From Desulfosarcina sp. OttesenSCG-928-A07 (GTDB taxonomy: Bacteria > Desulfobacterota > Desulfobacteria > Desulfobacterales > Desulfosarcinaceae), in assembly GCA_030267325.1 (NCBI GenBank), contig JAJDJS010000018.1, positions 1 through 54,168 of the forward strand: DNA of 54,168 nt, read 5' to 3'. Positions 7,397 through 15,523 of this stretch are shown here, piece by piece (position 1 is the first letter of the stretch; the number at the start of each line of letters is the position of its first letter). The notes under the pieces are model-generated. The model did no database searches, was not told the DNA's origin, and worked only from the letters and a program-made list of their open reading frames with translations. The translations under genes were made by a program, and so were the position numbers.

Positions 7397-7942
7397 ATGA
7401 ATATTTTTCTCATCGGATATCGGTGTACCGGCAAAACCCATGTGGGTCGTCTTCTGGCCCAACACCTGAGCCGACCCTTTGTGGATCTGGATGCGGTGAT
7501 TACCGAATCTGCGGGAATGTCCATTGCAACGATGATCGAGCGCCACGGCTGGGATTTTTTTCGGGACCGGGAGCGGGAAATACTGGAAACCGCCGCACAG
7601 ACCCGCCATCAGGTGATTGCCACGGGCGGCGGGATTGTTGAAAATCCTGTAAATATCGCCACATTGAGACGCGGCACCGTCATCTGGCTCACCGCGACGG
7701 CCGAAACCATTGGCAGCCGCCTGTCGGCTGATCCGGCCACATCGGCGAATCGGCCGCCCCTGACCAACTTGCCATCCCATGATGAAATTCGCCGCGTTCT
7801 GGCCGAGCGGACGCCCCTTTACCAAAACGCTGCCCATTTGACCATCGCCACGGACACAATTTCTATAGCCGATGTCTGTGAACAGATTCTTTCTTTTTTA
7901 AAAGGAGTCTATCCATGTCCAGCCGATTCGGAACCTTTTTGA
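7397..7942 (+). CDS. aroK: Shikimate kinase
   Basis: This enzyme phosphorylates shikimate at O3 with ATP. The 181-residue P-loop protein carries GYRCTGKT (Walker A, about 7-14), the shikimate-binding DLD about 32-34 and GGG in ATGGGIVE (about 76-83). The lid/Arg region includes NRPPL and the adenine-binding end is [10 protein letters not shown]. The length is normal. It starts just after the MITE-like element and its last 28 bp overlap the start of aroC, so the two are likely coupled. Confidence 0.95.
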   Translation: MNIFLIGYRCTGKTHVGRLLAQHLSRPFVDLDAVITESAGMSIATMIERHGWDFFRDREREILETAAQTRHQVIATGGGIVENPVNIATLRRGTVIWLTATAETIGSRLSADPATSANRPPLTNLPSHDEIRRVLAERTPLYQNAAHLTIATDTISIADVCEQILSFLKGVYPCPADSEPF

Positions 7943-9054
7943 TTGTCTCCACCTTTGGCGAATCCCATGGAAAAGGGATCGGCGCCATTCTGGAAGGCTG
8001 CCCGCCGGGGATGCCCCTTGATGAAACCGATATTCAGCCCCAACTGGACCGCCGCCGCCCCGGCCAGAGTGTGCTGACCACCGCGCGCAAAGAATCCGAT
8101 ACGGTGGTCATCCTGTCGGGTGTGGAAAACAGCATCACCCTGGGAACCCCCATCGGGCTTCTGGTGACCAACGCGGACCACCGGCCGGGCGATTACAGAC
8201 AGATGCGCCAAATTCCCCGGCCGTCCCACGCGGATTACACCTATGAGATGAAATACGGCATCCGTGCTTCCTCCGGCGGCGGCCGGGCCAGTGCCCGTGA
8301 AACCATCGGCCGGGTGGCGGCGGGCGCGATTGCAGAAAAATTTCTCCGTCTGACCCACGGCGTGGATATCGTGGCCTGGGTCAGCGCCATTCATACCGTG
8401 GACATGGAAACAATTGATGCGGAAACCATCACCCGGAAAATCGTGGATGCCAGTCCGGTCCGGTGTCCGGACCCTGCGGCCAGCCATGCCATGGCAGAGG
8501 TGGTGGCCCGGAGCAAAGCGGAAAAAGACAGTGTGGGCGGCGTTATCACCTGTGTGTGCCGGAATGTGCCGCCAGGCTGGGGAGAGCCGGTGTTTGACAA
8601 GCTGGAGGCCCGGCTGGCCCAGGCCATGCTGTCCATCCCGGCGGCCAAGGGGTTTGAAATCGGCTCCGGGTTTGCCGGGGCGAGAATGCGCGGATCTTTC
8701 CACAACGATCTGTTTTGCCTGAAAAATGACCGGCTGGGCACAACGACCAACCACAGCGGCGGGATTCAGGGCGGGATTTCCAATGGCGAGCCCATTTTTT
8801 TCCGGGTGGCCTTTAAACCGACCGCCACCATTGGCCTTGCCCAGCGCACCGTGGATTTCGACGGTCAGCCCGTAACATTGGAAGCCAAGGGCCGTCACGA
8901 TCCCTGTGTGGTGCCCCGGGCCGTGCCCATTGTGGAGGCCATGGCCGCCCTGGTGCTGGGAGATGCAGCCCTGCAACAAAAAAAATTCCCCTCTCCCCCA
9001 AGCGGTCTTTTTGGGGGAGAGAATCGGGGTGAGGGGGTAAAAATCGGATCATGA
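7915..9054 (+). CDS. aroC: Chorismate synthase
   Basis: This enzyme makes chorismate from EPSP using reduced FMN as catalyst. The 379-residue protein has the signatures [20 protein letters not shown] near the N-terminus, [34 protein letters not shown] and [14 protein letters not shown]. The catalytic core appears to end around [10 protein letters not shown]. The last 20 or so residues ([13 protein letters not shown]...) are encoded by a copy of a palindromic repeat (see 8988-9039), so the C-terminal tail is an acquired extension. The stop shares ATGA with the start of the aminotransferase gene. A ribosome site (AAAAGGAG) lies about seven bases before the ATG. Confidence 0.96.
   Translation: MSSRFGTFLIVSTFGESHGKGIGAILEGCPPGMPLDETDIQPQLDRRRPGQSVLTTARKESDTVVILSGVENSITLGTPIGLLVTNADHRPGDYRQMRQIPRPSHADYTYEMKYGIRASSGGGRASARETIGRVAAGAIAEKFLRLTHGVDIVAWVSAIHTVDMETIDAETITRKIVDASPVRCPDPAASHAMAEVVARSKAEKDSVGGVITCVCRNVPPGWGEPVFDKLEARLAQAMLSIPAAKGFEIGSGFAGARMRGSFHNDLFCLKNDRLGTTTNHSGGIQGGISNGEPIFFRVAFKPTATIGLAQRTVDFDGQPVTLEAKGRHDPCVVPRAVPIVEAMAALVLGDAALQQKKFPSPPSGLFGGENRGEGVKIGS
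8988..9039 (+). repeat. Palindromic repeat family A, copy 1 (inside aroC)
   Basis: The core CTCTCCCCCAA (8991-9001) and TTGGGGGAGAG (9011-9021) form a perfect 11-bp stem around GCGGTCTTT. A GGGG-TGAGGGGG tail follows. Related copies are at 10358, 12909 and 36251, and a probable inverted one at 48888. This copy lies within the aroC reading frame. Its downstream flank (GTAAAAATCGGATCATG) resembles the flank of copy 2, so the repeat may also supply the ribosome site of the next gene. Confidence 0.8.
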
Positions 9055-10181
9055 ACCTGTCATACCGCAGCACCCACACCCACGGCTCCAGAACCGCGCG
9101 GTTTATTCCCCTGATGAAAAGCCTCCGGGATCAGGGACGCGATGTGATTTCGCTGGCCATTGGCGAGCCGGACATGGACACGCCGGCGGACATCATTGCC
9201 GCCACCCAAGACGCCCTTTCGCGTCAGGAAACCCGTTATTCCGACATTGCCGGCCTGCCGGTGCTGCGGGAGGCCCTGGCCCGCCGGTTTGACGGGTGCG
9301 GGCCGGAGAGCATCGTGATCTTCAACGGATCCAAGCAGGCCCTGTACACCACGTTTCAGGTGATCTGCGATCCGGGAGATGAAGTGATTGTGCCGATTCC
9401 CTGCTGGGTGAGTTTCCCTGAACAAATTGCGTTGGCAGGCGGGTTGCCGGTGTTTGTGCCCACCTGTGATCATCAGCTGGATATAAATGCCATAGCCACC
9501 GCCGTTACTGATAAAACCCGGGCCATTCTCGTCAATTCGCCCAACAACCCCACCGGCGCGGTGTATCCGGCAAAAACCCTTCAGCAGGTGGCCAAGCTGG
9601 CCATGGATCACAATCTGTTTCTGATTGCGGACGAGGCCTATGATGTCTTTGTCTATGACAGCCGCACGCCGGTTTCGCTGTGGGATTTTCCGGAAGTGCG
9701 GGACCGGCTGATTCTGATCCGGAGTTTTTCCAAGCACTATGCCATGACCGGTTTTCGGGTGGGATACGCGGTGGCGCCGCCGGATGCGGCCGGGGCCATG
9801 GTCCGGATTCACAGCCAGATCACCGGCAATGTCTGCACCTTTTCCCAGTACGGCGCCCTTTCCGCCCTTCAGATGGACGAGGCAGGGTTGATCCAACAAC
9901 GGAATCATCTTGAGCAAAACCGCAACCTTGCCCTGGAATGCATGGATGATCTTTTTCCCTGCATCTGTCCGGGCGGGGCGTTTTACCTGTTTCCCGATGT
10001 TCGCGGCCATCTTCAAAAAGGAGAAACCGCGGACGATTTTTCCCTTCGCATCCTGGAAAAAACCGGGGTGATGGTGGCGCCGGGAACGGATTTTGGCATG
10101 GACGGCCATGTCCGCATCTGTTTTGCAGTGCCGGAAATCCAGTTAAAAGAAGCGTTCCGGCGGATTCGAAGTGTTTTGTGA
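9051..10181 (+). CDS. PLP-dependent class I/II aminotransferase (probable aromatic or prephenate aminotransferase)
   Basis: This 376-residue fold-type I aminotransferase of the aspartate aminotransferase superfamily acts in the cytosol. Visible motifs are [12 protein letters not shown] (N-terminal substrate loop), [11 protein letters not shown] (PLP-binding Asn), DEAYDVFVY (Asp to the pyridine N, Tyr) and [15 protein letters not shown]. The last holds the Schiff-base Lys and phosphate-binding Arg. C-terminal GHVRICFAV carries the carboxylate-binding Arg. Its place between aroC and tyrA argues for a role in the Phe/Tyr branch. It could transaminate phenylpyruvate and hydroxyphenylpyruvate, or prephenate to arogenate. 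Sequence alone does not separate these. It overlaps the aroC stop by 4 bp. Confidence 0.88.
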   Translation: MNLSYRSTHTHGSRTARFIPLMKSLRDQGRDVISLAIGEPDMDTPADIIAATQDALSRQETRYSDIAGLPVLREALARRFDGCGPESIVIFNGSKQALYTTFQVICDPGDEVIVPIPCWVSFPEQIALAGGLPVFVPTCDHQLDINAIATAVTDKTRAILVNSPNNPTGAVYPAKTLQQVAKLAMDHNLFLIADEAYDVFVYDSRTPVSLWDFPEVRDRLILIRSFSKHYAMTGFRVGYAVAPPDAAGAMVRIHSQITGNVCTFSQYGALSALQMDEAGLIQQRNHLEQNRNLALECMDDLFPCICPGGAFYLFPDVRGHLQKGETADDFSLRILEKTGVMVAPGTDFGMDGHVRICFAVPEIQLKEAFRRIRSVL

Positions 10182-10248
10182 ACTGCGCGCCGTCAATAAG
10201 TTGCTGTTTTCAGATTTTGAAAACCAAGGCGCGATTCATTGCGCCTGT

Positions 10249-10316
10249 CTGATGTAGGGGCGCCTCGCGAGGCGCCCCTACTGAAATAATGAGTTTAATG
10301 GCGTTTCTAAGTATAA
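10249..10316 (+). repeat. Palindromic repeat family B, copy 1
   Basis: A perfect palindromic core, TAGGGGCGCC-TCGCGA-GGCGCCCCTA (10255-10280 region), is followed by CTGAAATAATGAGTTTAATGG and GCGTTTCTAAGTAT. A second copy with the same order of parts is at 33761-33825. It lies in the gap between the aminotransferase and tyrA, about 70 bp after the former. Confidence 0.75.
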
Positions 10317-10357
10317 AGTGCGAAGCGCGGGGGAGTCAGTCGCCACCTCATATTTTC

Positions 10358-10398
10358 TCCCTCTCCCCCAAGCGGTCTTTGTGGGGGGAGAGGGGGGC
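10358..10398 (+). repeat. Palindromic repeat family A, copy 2
   Basis: This copy reads CTCTCCCCCAAGCGGTCTTT, then GTGGGGGGAGAG and a G-rich tail, then AAAATCAGATATC. It is nearly identical to the copy inside aroC. The 279-bp gap that holds repeats A and B before tyrA contains no gene. Confidence 0.8.
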
Positions 10399-10460
10399 TG
10401 AAAATCAGATATCATCCTTTTTTATCAATCTCAAAAACCTTCAACAGGCTGTAAAACCTT

Positions 10461-11189
10461 ATGAAAACAATCGGTATCATTGAATTTGGCCGGTTCGGAA
10501 AACTGGCCACCCGACATCTGGCAATGGATTTTGATGTAAAGGTGGCCACTTTGCAAAATGATGCGGCAGCCATTTCAGCCTGCGGCGCCACTCCGGCGTC
10601 CATGGAAACGGTCTGCGGCCAGGACATGGTCATTTTATGCGTGCCCATATCGACCCTACGCGAGGTACTGACCCGCATTACCCCGTTTTTAAAACCCGGC
10701 GCCATAGTGGCGGATGTGTGCTCGGTAAAAGTCTTTCCGGTTCGGTGGATGCAAGAGATTCTGCCGCCGTATGTGTCCATTTTGCCCACCCATCCCATGT
10801 TCGGGCCGGACAGCGCGGCAGATTCCCTGGTGGGCAGAAAGATTGTGCTGTGCCCTGACCGGATTGATGAAGACCGATTTTTGCATATCCGGAAATGGCT
10901 GGAAGAAAAGGGACTTGTGGTGATCCGTGCCACAGCCGAAGACCATGACGAGAAAATCGCCGTGAGCCTTTCCCTCACCCATTTTATCGGCCGGTCGCTG
11001 TCTGCTTTCGGCGCCCGGGAGCTGGATATTGACACCGAAGGCTACAAGCGGCTCATGCATATTCTGGGCGTGGTCAGCCATGATACCTGGCAGCTTTTTG
11101 AAGACATGCACCGGTACAACCCCTGTGCCAAACCCGCACGCCAGAAATTTATTGATGCCATGACCGGCATCCACGAAAGGCTTTGCTAA
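10461..11189 (+). CDS. tyrA: Prephenate/arogenate dehydrogenase (TyrA)
   Basis: This short 242-residue TyrA oxidatively decarboxylates prephenate to 4-hydroxyphenylpyruvate, or arogenate to tyrosine. The N-terminal Rossmann motif is GIIEFGRFG (5-13), the GxxxFGxFG variant found in plant-type arogenate dehydrogenases, rather than GxGxxG. ILPTHPMFGPDSA carries the substrate-binding His region and SLTHFIGRSL follows in the helical domain. There is no chorismate mutase domain and no ACT domain, so feedback control must act elsewhere. Its TAA is followed directly by the ATG of pheA. The start lacks a strong Shine-Dalgarno. The choice between prephenate and arogenate as substrate is open. Confidence 0.9.
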   Translation: MKTIGIIEFGRFGKLATRHLAMDFDVKVATLQNDAAAISACGATPASMETVCGQDMVILCVPISTLREVLTRITPFLKPGAIVADVCSVKVFPVRWMQEILPPYVSILPTHPMFGPDSAADSLVGRKIVLCPDRIDEDRFLHIRKWLEEKGLVVIRATAEDHDEKIAVSLSLTHFIGRSLSAFGARELDIDTEGYKRLMHILGVVSHDTWQLFEDMHRYNPCAKPARQKFIDAMTGIHERLC

Positions 11190-12017
11190 ATGAAAATCGC
11201 ATTTCAGGGAATAAACGGGGCTTACAGCGAAATGGCCCTGCATCATCATTTTGGGAAAACAGCGGAATCCATGGCCTGTGATGCCTTTGACGATGTGTTT
11301 GACGCGGTAAACCGGGAAGAAGTGACCCATGGTTTCATTCCCGTGGAAAACACCATTGCCGGCACTGTGGTGGAAAATTATGACCTTTTATTTTCCCATG
11401 AGGTGTTTGTGATGGCTGAAGCGTACCTGCCCATTCGCCATACACTCCTGGGAAAACGGGGCGCCCGGCTGGCTGACATCAGGGAAGCGTTTTCCCATCC
11501 CCACGCCCTCAAGCAGTGCCGGACATATCTGGCATCAAAGCAGATCCGCATGACCCCGGCCTATGATACGGCAGGTTCCGCCCATATCGTTTCCACCGGA
11601 GACCGGACCGACTGTGCGGCCATTGCATCGGAACTCTGCGCTGAAATTTACGACATGGAGGTTCTGGCCCGGGATATCCAGTCCAACACGTCCAATACCA
11701 CCCGGTTTTTTGTCATTGCCCGAAAAGAGAACATCCCCGAAGACCTGATCACCGAAAAAACTACCGTGGCCTTCAAAACCCGCCATTATCCCGGTGCCCT
11801 GGTGGACTGCCTGAAAATTTTCCAGAAATACCGCCTGAACCTCACCAAGCTGGAGTCCCGGCCCATTCCGGAAAATCCGTGGGAGTATGTTTTTTATGCG
11901 GATGCCGAAGGTGGAATGAGCCAGCCGGAAGTAAAATCCGCCATCGGCGAGCTGACCCTGCATGCTGTGTTTGTCAAGCTTCTGGGCAGCTATCCCAAGG
12001 CCACGCGATGCTGGTGA
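11190..12017 (+). CDS. pheA: Prephenate dehydratase with ACT domain
   Basis: This enzyme converts prephenate to phenylpyruvate. The 275-residue protein has the PDT domain at about 1-180, with FQGINGAYSE near the N-terminus, PVENTIAGTV and NTTRFFVIA (the catalytic Thr-Arg-Phe motif). The regulatory ACT domain follows at about 190-270, with the Phe-binding KLESRPIPENPWEYVFYAD. There is no N-terminal chorismate mutase, which fits with that activity being fused to AroE at the head of the operon. It is the last gene of the operon. Feedback inhibition by Phe is expected from the ESRP motif. No clear terminator follows. Confidence 0.96.
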   Translation: MKIAFQGINGAYSEMALHHHFGKTAESMACDAFDDVFDAVNREEVTHGFIPVENTIAGTVVENYDLLFSHEVFVMAEAYLPIRHTLLGKRGARLADIREAFSHPHALKQCRTYLASKQIRMTPAYDTAGSAHIVSTGDRTDCAAIASELCAEIYDMEVLARDIQSNTSNTTRFFVIARKENIPEDLITEKTTVAFKTRHYPGALVDCLKIFQKYRLNLTKLESRPIPENPWEYVFYADAEGGMSQPEVKSAIGELTLHAVFVKLLGSYPKATRCW

Positions 12018-12059
12018 AAGCGTGTGGAGAGGTAGCGTTCAGGCCATTAAAACTGAATT

Positions 12060-12563
12060 CTATCCCCTTATCATTATTTCGATCTGTCCTCTGGGCAGCC
12101 ATAAGGTGGCAGGATCATCCTTAAACTCCATAAAATCGAATTTTTTGTAAAAAAAGGCCGCCTTTTCATCCTTTGCCTTTACAAGAAAAAACGCCCATGC
12201 CAATTCGTTCCGGCACGCTCGACAAAACGCATCAATCATCAACCGCGCACCATAGCCTTGTCCGTGAAGCGCTTCCGATAAAGCCAGACGGCCGAGCAAA
12301 ACCGCCGGAGCATGGGGATATCGCGGTATCTTTTTTTGCATGTCGTCCGGAAGATCTCCAAAACGCAGCGAAGCGGATGAAAGCGTATAATATCCAACGA
12401 TATTGTCGGTATCCGGAAAAACAGCGACAATGACTGTTGAGAAGTTTCGACGGACATCCTGTCCTGCCAGTTTCTTGATATAGTTGTTCAGGACAGCATT
12501 CCCGCAGTCAAAATTAGAAGTATCGTGCTGTCCGAGCGCTTCAATTTCGATGTCTCGCATCAT
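12060..12563 (-). CDS. GNAT-family acetyltransferase toxin (TacT/AtaT type)
   Basis: This 167-residue GNAT protein matches toxins that acetylate the amino group of charged tRNAs and stop translation. It shows FDCGNAVLNNYIKKLAGQD near the N-terminus (the NxxLxxY segment typical of the family) and VVIVGYYTLSS-like strands. The acetyl-CoA site is LLGRLALSEALHGQGYGARL, with the Q/RxxGxG/A loop, followed by FYKKFDFMEF. It lies directly after, and overlaps by 4 bp, a DUF1778 antitoxin, the standard arrangement. It faces the pheA gene tail to tail. Confidence 0.88.
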   Translation of the reverse strand: MMRDIEIEALGQHDTSNFDCGNAVLNNYIKKLAGQDVRRNFSTVIVAVFPDTDNIVGYYTLSSASLRFGDLPDDMQKKIPRYPHAPAVLLGRLALSEALHGQGYGARLMIDAFCRACRNELAWAFFLVKAKDEKAAFFYKKFDFMEFKDDPATLWLPRGQIEIMIRG

Positions 12564-12859
12564 TTTGAAGTCACATGTTTTTTGTAATCTTCAACAGCTT
12601 TTTTGATGTAGTCGGTGGGTTCTGGGAACGATTTTTCAGTCAGGGCATTGGCCAACCGTTTTTGATCTTCCAGGCAAAGCTGAACCATATTGTGATCTGT
12701 AATGATTTTGGTGGAAGCCGTGGATATTGCCGCAACAATGAGATCCGTTGGGGTGATTCCCTGCAACGATGCGGCCATTTCCAGCAGTTCCTTGATATGT
12801 ACCGGTACACGCGTGTCAATCCGGACGGTCTTTTTTTCGATGGCGGTATTCATCTCCAT
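12560..12859 (-). CDS. DUF1778 (ribbon-helix-helix) antitoxin
   Basis: This 99-residue protein has an N-terminal RHH DNA-binding region (KTVRIDTRVPVHIKELLEMA, about 9-30) and a C-terminal toxin-neutralising helix ending in KAVEDYKKHV. That is the usual layout of TacA-type antitoxins. It is expected to bind the GNAT toxin and to repress its own promoter as a complex. A good ribosome site, AAAAGGAGATGG, precedes the ATG. A family A repeat lies about 50 bp upstream, in the promoter region. Confidence 0.88.
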   Translation of the reverse strand: MEMNTAIEKKTVRIDTRVPVHIKELLEMAASLQGITPTDLIVAAISTASTKIITDHNMVQLCLEDQKRLANALTEKSFPEPTDYIKKAVEDYKKHVTSK

Positions 12860-12908
12860 CTCCTTTTGGGGCTATTTGCCGCAATCCGTATACCCGCCAG
12901 AAAAATCA

Positions 12909-12938
12909 TCCTCCCCCAAGCGGTCTTTTTGTCGGGGA
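12909..12938 (+). repeat. Palindromic repeat family A, copy 3 (degenerate)
   Basis: TCCTCCCCCAAGCGGTCTTT is followed by TTGTCGGGGAAAA. The left arm and central GCGGTCTTTTT match the other copies; the right arm is shortened. It lies upstream of the DUF1778/GNAT operon. Confidence 0.65.
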
Positions 12939-13019
12939 AAATTTCACCTGGATGAATTCGAACAGGTTGTTATGTTTGAAACATATAATACCGAACCGAT
13001 GGTGTCAATTTTACGAACA

Positions 13020-13125
13020 CGCTGAAACAAAACCTGGCATTCCGGGGGATGATACGGGATTCGAAAACAACTTGAATCTGGACGGTATCAAGCAGCCCCT
13101 TCAAATTTCAGACAACGGTATTGGG
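13020..13125 (+). pseudogene. Decayed partial duplicate of htpG
   Basis: This stretch translates to AETKPGIPGDDTGF followed by a segment ending LQISDNGIG. It aligns residue for residue with [14 protein letters not shown] ... LEISDNGIG of the intact htpG at about 13609-13715. The nucleotide match is continuous over about 100 bp, with scattered substitutions and no obvious gap. Homology stops on both sides, so only an internal ATPase-domain piece (the DNGIG loop region) remains. It lies about 320 bp upstream of the intact gene in the same orientation. It may be a leftover of a tandem duplication or of recombination with a foreign htpG. Confidence 0.8.
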
Positions 13126-13179
13126 CGGTATTTGCCGACATCCGGACGTTGATCGCGGAAACACCCGATGATCGGTGAA

Positions 13180-13245
13180 ATGCCGTGGAAAGTCGTGTTT
13201 TCCCGCCATGCAAAAGCGGACAGGGTGTGGCTGAAACGATTCTGA
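13180..13245 (+). pseudogene. Possible N-terminal remnant of a RelE/YoeB-like toxin
   Basis: ATG 13180 encodes MPWKVVFSRHAKADRVWLKRF before a stop at 13243. The opening W-K-V-V-F-(T/S)-R-x-A-K pattern is typical of RelE/YoeB/Txe toxins. A short upstream frame ends at TGA 13176-13178 just before this ATG, as an antitoxin would. Only 21 codons survive, so this is suggestive. It lies among other decayed sequence between the toxin-antitoxin pair and htpG. Confidence 0.35.
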
Positions 13246-13343
13246 AAAAGTTTATCTGTTGTAATTTTTTGACCTCCCGTTACCGCCTTCGTGAAGATGA
13301 GGTTCCTGGGCGGGGATAACGGGAAGCGCTCACCGGCAAGCGC

Positions 13344-13371
13344 CTTGACAAATGCGGAATCGCCCCCATAA
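13344..13371 (+). promoter_or_regulatory. Heat-shock (sigma-32-type) promoter of htpG
   Basis: CTTGACA (13344-13350), a 13-bp spacer and CCCCATAA (13364-13371) fit the sigma-32 pattern CTTGAAA-N13-CCCCATnT closely. It lies about 75 bases before the htpG start, as expected for a chaperone gene. Confidence 0.65.
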
Positions 13372-13447
13372 TTATTTCTTTATTCAACAGCAAACCCTTT
13401 ATATCCATTTATAAAAACCTGAAAACGAAACATTGGGGGAGTGGTCC

Positions 13448-15397
13448 ATGGAGACAAAGACAGAAAACAAAATCGAAACCCATCAGTTTAAAACCGAAGT
13501 TCAGCAGATGCTGAATCTCATCATCAATTCCCTTTATTCCAACCCGGATATTTTTCTGCGGGAGCTGATTTCCAACGCATCGGATGCCATTGACAAGGTC
13601 CGGTACAAGGCTGAAACCGAACCGGGCATTCTGGGGGATGACACGGAATTCAAAATTCACCTGAAGCCTGACGGCATCGCACAGACCCTTGAAATTTCAG
13701 ATAACGGCATTGGCATGACCTATGACGAGGTCATGGAAAATATCGGCACCATCGCCAAAAGCGGAACCGCCGCCTTCATGGACGCCCTGGAGCAGGCAAA
13801 AGGCCAGGAGACCCTGCTTCCGGAGCTGATCGGTCAGTTTGGCGTGGGATTTTACAGTGCCTTCATGGTGGCGGAAAAAATCACCCTCACCACCCGGGCC
13901 GCCGGCGCAAGCGCGAATCAGGCGGTGCGATGGACTTCCACCGGTGACGGTACTTTTACCATTGAAAACGCAGAAAAGCCCGAACGGGGCACCACGATCG
14001 CCCTTCATTTGAAAAAAAGGGAAAAGGACGAAAAGGATTTTACCGATCAATGGGTGATTCGCGGGATCGTCAAACAGCATTCCGATTTTGTCAGTTACCC
14101 CGTCACCATGATGGTGGAACGGGATGAGCCCCTGCCGGATGCGGAAATCATCAAGGACAAAGACGATAAGCCCATCGGCGCCACGACCCGCAAGGTGATG
14201 AAGGAAGAAACCCTCAACTCCATGAAGGCCATCTGGACCCGCAGCACCAGCGATGTCACCGATGAAGAATATGAAGAATTTTACAAGCACCTGAGTCACG
14301 ACTGGAATCCGCCCCTGGAACGGATTCACCTCAAGCTTGAGGGCACCACCGAATATTACGCCTTGCTCTACATTCCGTCCAAAGCGCCTTTTGATCTTTT
14401 TTCACCCGAGCGCCGCCACGGCATTCATTTGTATTCCCGGCGAATTTTCATCATGGATGACTGCAAGGAGCTGATGCCCGATTATTTCCGTTTTGTGAAG
14501 GGCGTGGTGGATGCCTCGGATCTGAATCTCAATGTCAGCCGTGAAATTCTCCAGCAGGACCGGCTGGTGCTCAACATCCGGAAAAATCTGGTCAAAAAGC
14601 TGTTTGAGCTGCTGGAAAAAATGGACCCGGAAAAATATGCGGGGTTTTACGATGAATTCGGTGCAGTGCTAAAAGAAGGCATTTACACGGACCCGGCCAG
14701 CAAAGACAAAATCGCCCCCCTGGTTCGGTATAAAACCACCAAATCCCAAGACAAATGGGTCTCTCTGGATGACTACGTCAAAAACATGCCAGAAGATCAG
14801 AAAGAGATTTACTACATCACCGGCGACCAGCTCTCCACCCTGGCCAGCAGCCCGCATCTGGAAAAACTCAAGGCAAAATCCTTTGAAGTGCTCCTCATGA
14901 CCGATCCGGTGGATGAATGGGTGGTGCAGTCCCTTACCGAATATGATGGAAAGCCCCTCAAAAGTGCTGAAAAGGGAGATCTTGCCATTGATGAGGCAGT
15001 GGATGAAAAAAAACAGGAAGCCTATCATGCCCTGTTTGGCTTTATCAAAGGCGCCCTGGAAGACAAGGTCAAGGAAGTGAAAGCCTCCAGCCACCTGACC
15101 GATTCGGTGTCCTGCCTTTCCGGAGAAACCTGGGGTATGAGCGCCTACATGGAAAAGCTCCTCAAGGCGTCCGGCCAGTCCCCCCCCGAGACCAAACGGG
15201 TGCTGGAGCTGAACATGGGTCATCCGGTCATTGAAAAAATCAACACCCTGTTTGAAAATGACCGGGACAATCCGGTGCTGAAAGATTACAGCGTTCTCTT
15301 GTTCGATATGGCGGTGGTGGCAGAAGGCGGAAAACTGGAGAATCCGGCCCGGTTCTCCAAAATGGTGGGTGAACTTTTGTCCAAAGCCATGGCCTGA
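13448..15397 (+). CDS. htpG: Molecular chaperone HtpG (Hsp90 family)
   Basis: This ATP-dependent cytosolic chaperone has 649 residues. The GHKL ATPase domain shows [14 protein letters not shown] (catalytic Glu/Asn), ISDNGIGMT and [14 protein letters not shown]. The middle domain has the family motif [13 protein letters not shown] (Arg to the ATP phosphate). The C-terminal dimerisation domain ends at the usual place. ATG 13448 is preferred because GGGGGAG lies seven bases upstream; an in-frame TTG at 13433 is also open. It is a single-gene unit with its own heat-shock promoter and terminator. A decayed internal copy lies upstream. Confidence 0.97.
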   Translation: METKTENKIETHQFKTEVQQMLNLIINSLYSNPDIFLRELISNASDAIDKVRYKAETEPGILGDDTEFKIHLKPDGIAQTLEISDNGIGMTYDEVMENIGTIAKSGTAAFMDALEQAKGQETLLPELIGQFGVGFYSAFMVAEKITLTTRAAGASANQAVRWTSTGDGTFTIENAEKPERGTTIALHLKKREKDEKDFTDQWVIRGIVKQHSDFVSYPVTMMVERDEPLPDAEIIKDKDDKPIGATTRKVMKEETLNSMKAIWTRSTSDVTDEEYEEFYKHLSHDWNPPLERIHLKLEGTTEYYALLYIPSKAPFDLFSPERRHGIHLYSRRIFIMDDCKELMPDYFRFVKGVVDASDLNLNVSREILQQDRLVLNIRKNLVKKLFELLEKMDPEKYAGFYDEFGAVLKEGIYTDPASKDKIAPLVRYKTTKSQDKWVSLDDYVKNMPEDQKEIYYITGDQLSTLASSPHLEKLKAKSFEVLLMTDPVDEWVVQSLTEYDGKPLKSAEKGDLAIDEAVDEKKQEAYHALFGFIKGALEDKVKEVKASSHLTDSVSCLSGETWGMSAYMEKLLKASGQSPPETKRVLELNMGHPVIEKINTLFENDRDNPVLKDYSVLLFDMAVVAEGGKLENPARFSKMVGELLSKAMA

Positions 15398-15461
15398 TTT
15401 CCGAAAAGACCTTTTTCAGAAAACGCCATTATCAGTTGACGCACTCAATATTTGAATCAGG

Positions 15462-15495
15462 AAGGGGCAGGGAAGGTTTTTCCTGCCCCTTTTTC
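15462..15495 (+). terminator. Rho-independent terminator after htpG
   Basis: AAGGGGCAGG (15462-15471) pairs perfectly with CCTGCCCCTT (15482-15491) around a 10-nt loop, and TTTTT follows. It lies between the convergent htpG and the SdiA-regulated-like gene and could also work in the other direction. Confidence 0.85.
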
Positions 15496-15523
15496 CGTTC
15501 CTGAACCCTGAAAAAGCGTATCT

